A stretch of 64,000 bases of DNA, taken from positions 65,656,085-65,720,084 of the forward strand of contig JAYGXS010000003.1 in the NCBI GenBank assembly GCA_036362985.1, written 5' to 3'. The DNA is from Ligula intestinalis. Lineage: Eukaryota; Platyhelminthes; Cestoda; Diphyllobothriidea; Diphyllobothriidae. The notes beneath the pieces are model-generated. The model did not search any database, was not told the DNA's origin, and saw nothing but the letters and a program-made list of their open reading frames with translations. This document shows positions 62,088 through 64,000 of this stretch, piece by piece. The position numbers were made by a program, and so were the translations under genes. Positions within the stretch are counted from its first letter, which is position 1. Every line of letters begins with the position of its first letter.

Positions 62088-62730
62088 GTTTGCTGATCTT
62101 TCTTACAGTTTTATTTGGTGAGGGTAGTAGGTGATGTCTTTGAGAATACTATTGGTTACATGCCACTGCTTTATGTATGGTTGATATTTCCTGCAAAATG
62201 CCAAAACTTGTGGAAGATTGATAATCATTTGCAGCCCGGCACTAAGTAGGGTTGTAATGGTGATTATTGTGCAACCTAATCTCAGCGTAACTTCAGTCAC
62301 TTCAAGACGCCGGCTTTTTAAAGAGCCTCTTTCTGAACTCTTACAGGAAGAATATTTTCTGTAAAAAATGACCACTTAAATAGTGTACATTAAACTCATT
62401 GATTTTTACTGTCTGTATAAATTCTAATATATTTTGTAGAAAACATTCACAAAACTATTTTCCCTTGGTAGCTATTGAAACCTCCTTCAAATTTTATATT
62501 TAATGTAAGGGTATTTAAAAAAGGTTTTATAAATCGGCCGATAATTTTTAGGTCAAGGTTACCGAACCGCATGCTGTGTAAATCCTGTCTAAGGAAAATT
62601 ACATTTTTCCATACAGTGCGAAGAAGTCACAAAGTTCTCATAAAATTTTGAAATCGATACGGATTATGCTATATACATTATAGGTAACATCAATAAGTAG
62701 GCAAATATGATGTATTATGCGTAAAAAGTT

Positions 62731-63154
62731 TAGCCTGACCGAATGCTAGCAACATTTGGAGGCTTTTCTGAGGCGTCGAGCCTAGCCAGGTGTCTTTGTT
62801 TGTTTGCTGTGACCACTTACACGCAATGTATCTCCACGCGCAATGACCTTAGCCTCTAAAGAAGACACAAACGCACGCGTGCCTACTTGTCGCAGTTATC
62901 CCAATGTGTCCAATTAGGCTATAGCGAATGCGCATGATCATCAGTTATAAGCCACTGTCACCTCTCAGACAGGGGAGTTGAACATCGGACTGCAAGGACG
63001 CCGACTGACCACCCCCCAATGCCGGGGTTTGACCCGAGGTGGGAGATTAATCAGTGGCAACTACCACCCGAGACAGCAACTCCGGGTTTTGTACACAATT
63101 AAACCTCCTCCGGGTGGATTCCAGAATTACGCCTTTTACTATTGTGTTCCTACA
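62731..63154 (-). repeat. Dispersed repeat of about 430 bases, copy B (possible solo LTR)
   Basis: Reverse complement aligns with 21315-21760. Read on the - strand it starts TGTAGGAACACAATAGTAAA and ends near GCTAGCATTCGGTCAGGCTA. It lies in the region after the last recognised sodium channel exon. Confidence 0.7.
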
Positions 63155-64000
63155 ACATTATAGATTAAAGTTTTGAAGTCGTAAAAAACCTCTTAATTAG
63201 AATGTTTTGCAAAACAGAAATGTACCCTTCCTATTAATATAAAATTTTCAGAAGGTGTAACGTGCAACCAAAGAATATTTTATATAAAAGTCAAATCAAT
63301 GAGTTAAATGCGAACTGTTTAAGTAGTTATTTTTCACAGAGTATACTTTTTGTAAGCGCTCAGAAAGATAATTGTTGAGAAGCCGACATCTTGACGTGAC
63401 TGAAATGTCTCATGATTGGTAGTCCCTATAAAGCCACAACTTAATGTCAGTTTGCAAAAGATGGATAATCATTCGCAAATTTCGGCTTTTTGCACGAAAT
63501 ATCGACCGGACTGTATCCGTGCTCTAACTCTTAAAAATGACTCCTATTAAAATAGTACTTACCAAATGTAAGTAGCACAAATTGAAAAAACTAAATCTGC
63601 CTGGGGCTGAAGTTGTATTTAGTTCGGGTTCAGACTGACGAGGGAAAACAGAAGAAATATACCTAAGCTTTTCTTGAAAAGCTATGGGGACGTCGCATAC
63701 GTGACTGATTAAGGAGGCTTATTCAATTAAACTACTATCATTTACGTAAATATTCCAGACCGGTGGTTCAGAAGGAACCAGTTCATGTGCAGTCTCACTG
63801 AGTGTTCACGAAGATGAGGTGGGGCGTACCACTAAAATCTGTCCTCAAAAGGTAACCCTTGTTCGAGGTCATGTTTTATTCTCTTACCTAACAGAAAACC
63901 CTCCGTTTGTTGCTTGGCGCTCCTGTCTTTCTATATAAGCATGGTATTTAACACCTCTTACTAGATTTGCTGCACGACCTTGCACCTTCTCCAGACATAT
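63155..64000. other. End of window, unrecognised
   Basis: No exon matching the sodium channel C-terminus can be seen between 62088 and 64000, and no other feature after 63154. Confidence 0.55.

Noticed and set aside
1..64000. CRISPR array, bacterial operon or prophage
   Set aside because: Introns, LINEs, PLEs and SINEs show animal nuclear DNA; no regularly spaced repeats with unique spacers.
63780..64000. Next Nav1 C-terminal exon after a CATGTGCAG acceptor
   Set aside because: In the required phase it meets a stop at once and has no EF-hand-like sequence.

Overview
The window is a piece of an animal nuclear genome: a large, intron-rich gene whose introns are filled with retroelements. The organism is most likely a flatworm, and by overall repeat style probably a tapeworm (an inference, low confidence). 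It cannot be a schistosome if the established view holds that schistosomes lack voltage-gated sodium channels. Two 400-base runs of N (20035-20434 and 41740-42139) are scaffold gaps and both fall in introns.

One gene is present, on the + strand from about 4209 to 62087. It is the central and 3-prime part of a voltage-gated sodium channel alpha subunit of the Nav1 (para/SCN) type. I place 20 exons, 3927 coding bases in total, all joined in compatible phases with GT/AG borders and no stop or frameshift. They cover the domain I-II linker (4209-11208), domain II (23529-31961), the II-III linker (31962-38980), domain III (38981-52497), the fast-inactivation linker (52596-52703) and domain IV (57216-62087). 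Domain I lies upstream of the window and the cytoplasmic C-terminus lies downstream. Selectivity-filter residues visible are E (domain II), K (III) and A (IV), as in the DEKA filter of Nav1 channels. The inactivation motif is MFM. The linker exons (4209-4519, 5943-6043, 34267-34415, 37575-37650) have no family motif and rest on splice signals and phase only.

The introns hold: (1) at least twelve fragments of Penelope-like elements (PLE), mostly GIY-YIG endonuclease pieces and terminal segments, several arranged as fold-back palindromes whose ends carry a hammerhead-like box I - hairpin - box II signature; (2) a second fold-back family (FB) with GTTCGCCAATTTAT-type ends, three copies, one carrying an RTE-type LINE fragment and one flanked by a 12-bp direct repeat; (3) a 5-prime-truncated CR1/Jockey-like LINE at about 53850-55850 (- strand); (4) two tRNA-derived SINE families, often in inverted pairs; (5) three copies of a 101-bp palindromic TA-flanked MITE; (6) several unclassified dispersed repeats. 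No second host gene, no canonical functional tRNA or rRNA gene and no CRISPR array was seen.

The most striking themes are the intact sodium channel inside a heavily invaded locus, a non-acidic residue at the domain IV outer pore position, an isolated 54-base exon carrying the filter lysine, and the repeated tendency of unrelated repeats to occur as inverted, head-to-head or fold-back structures.
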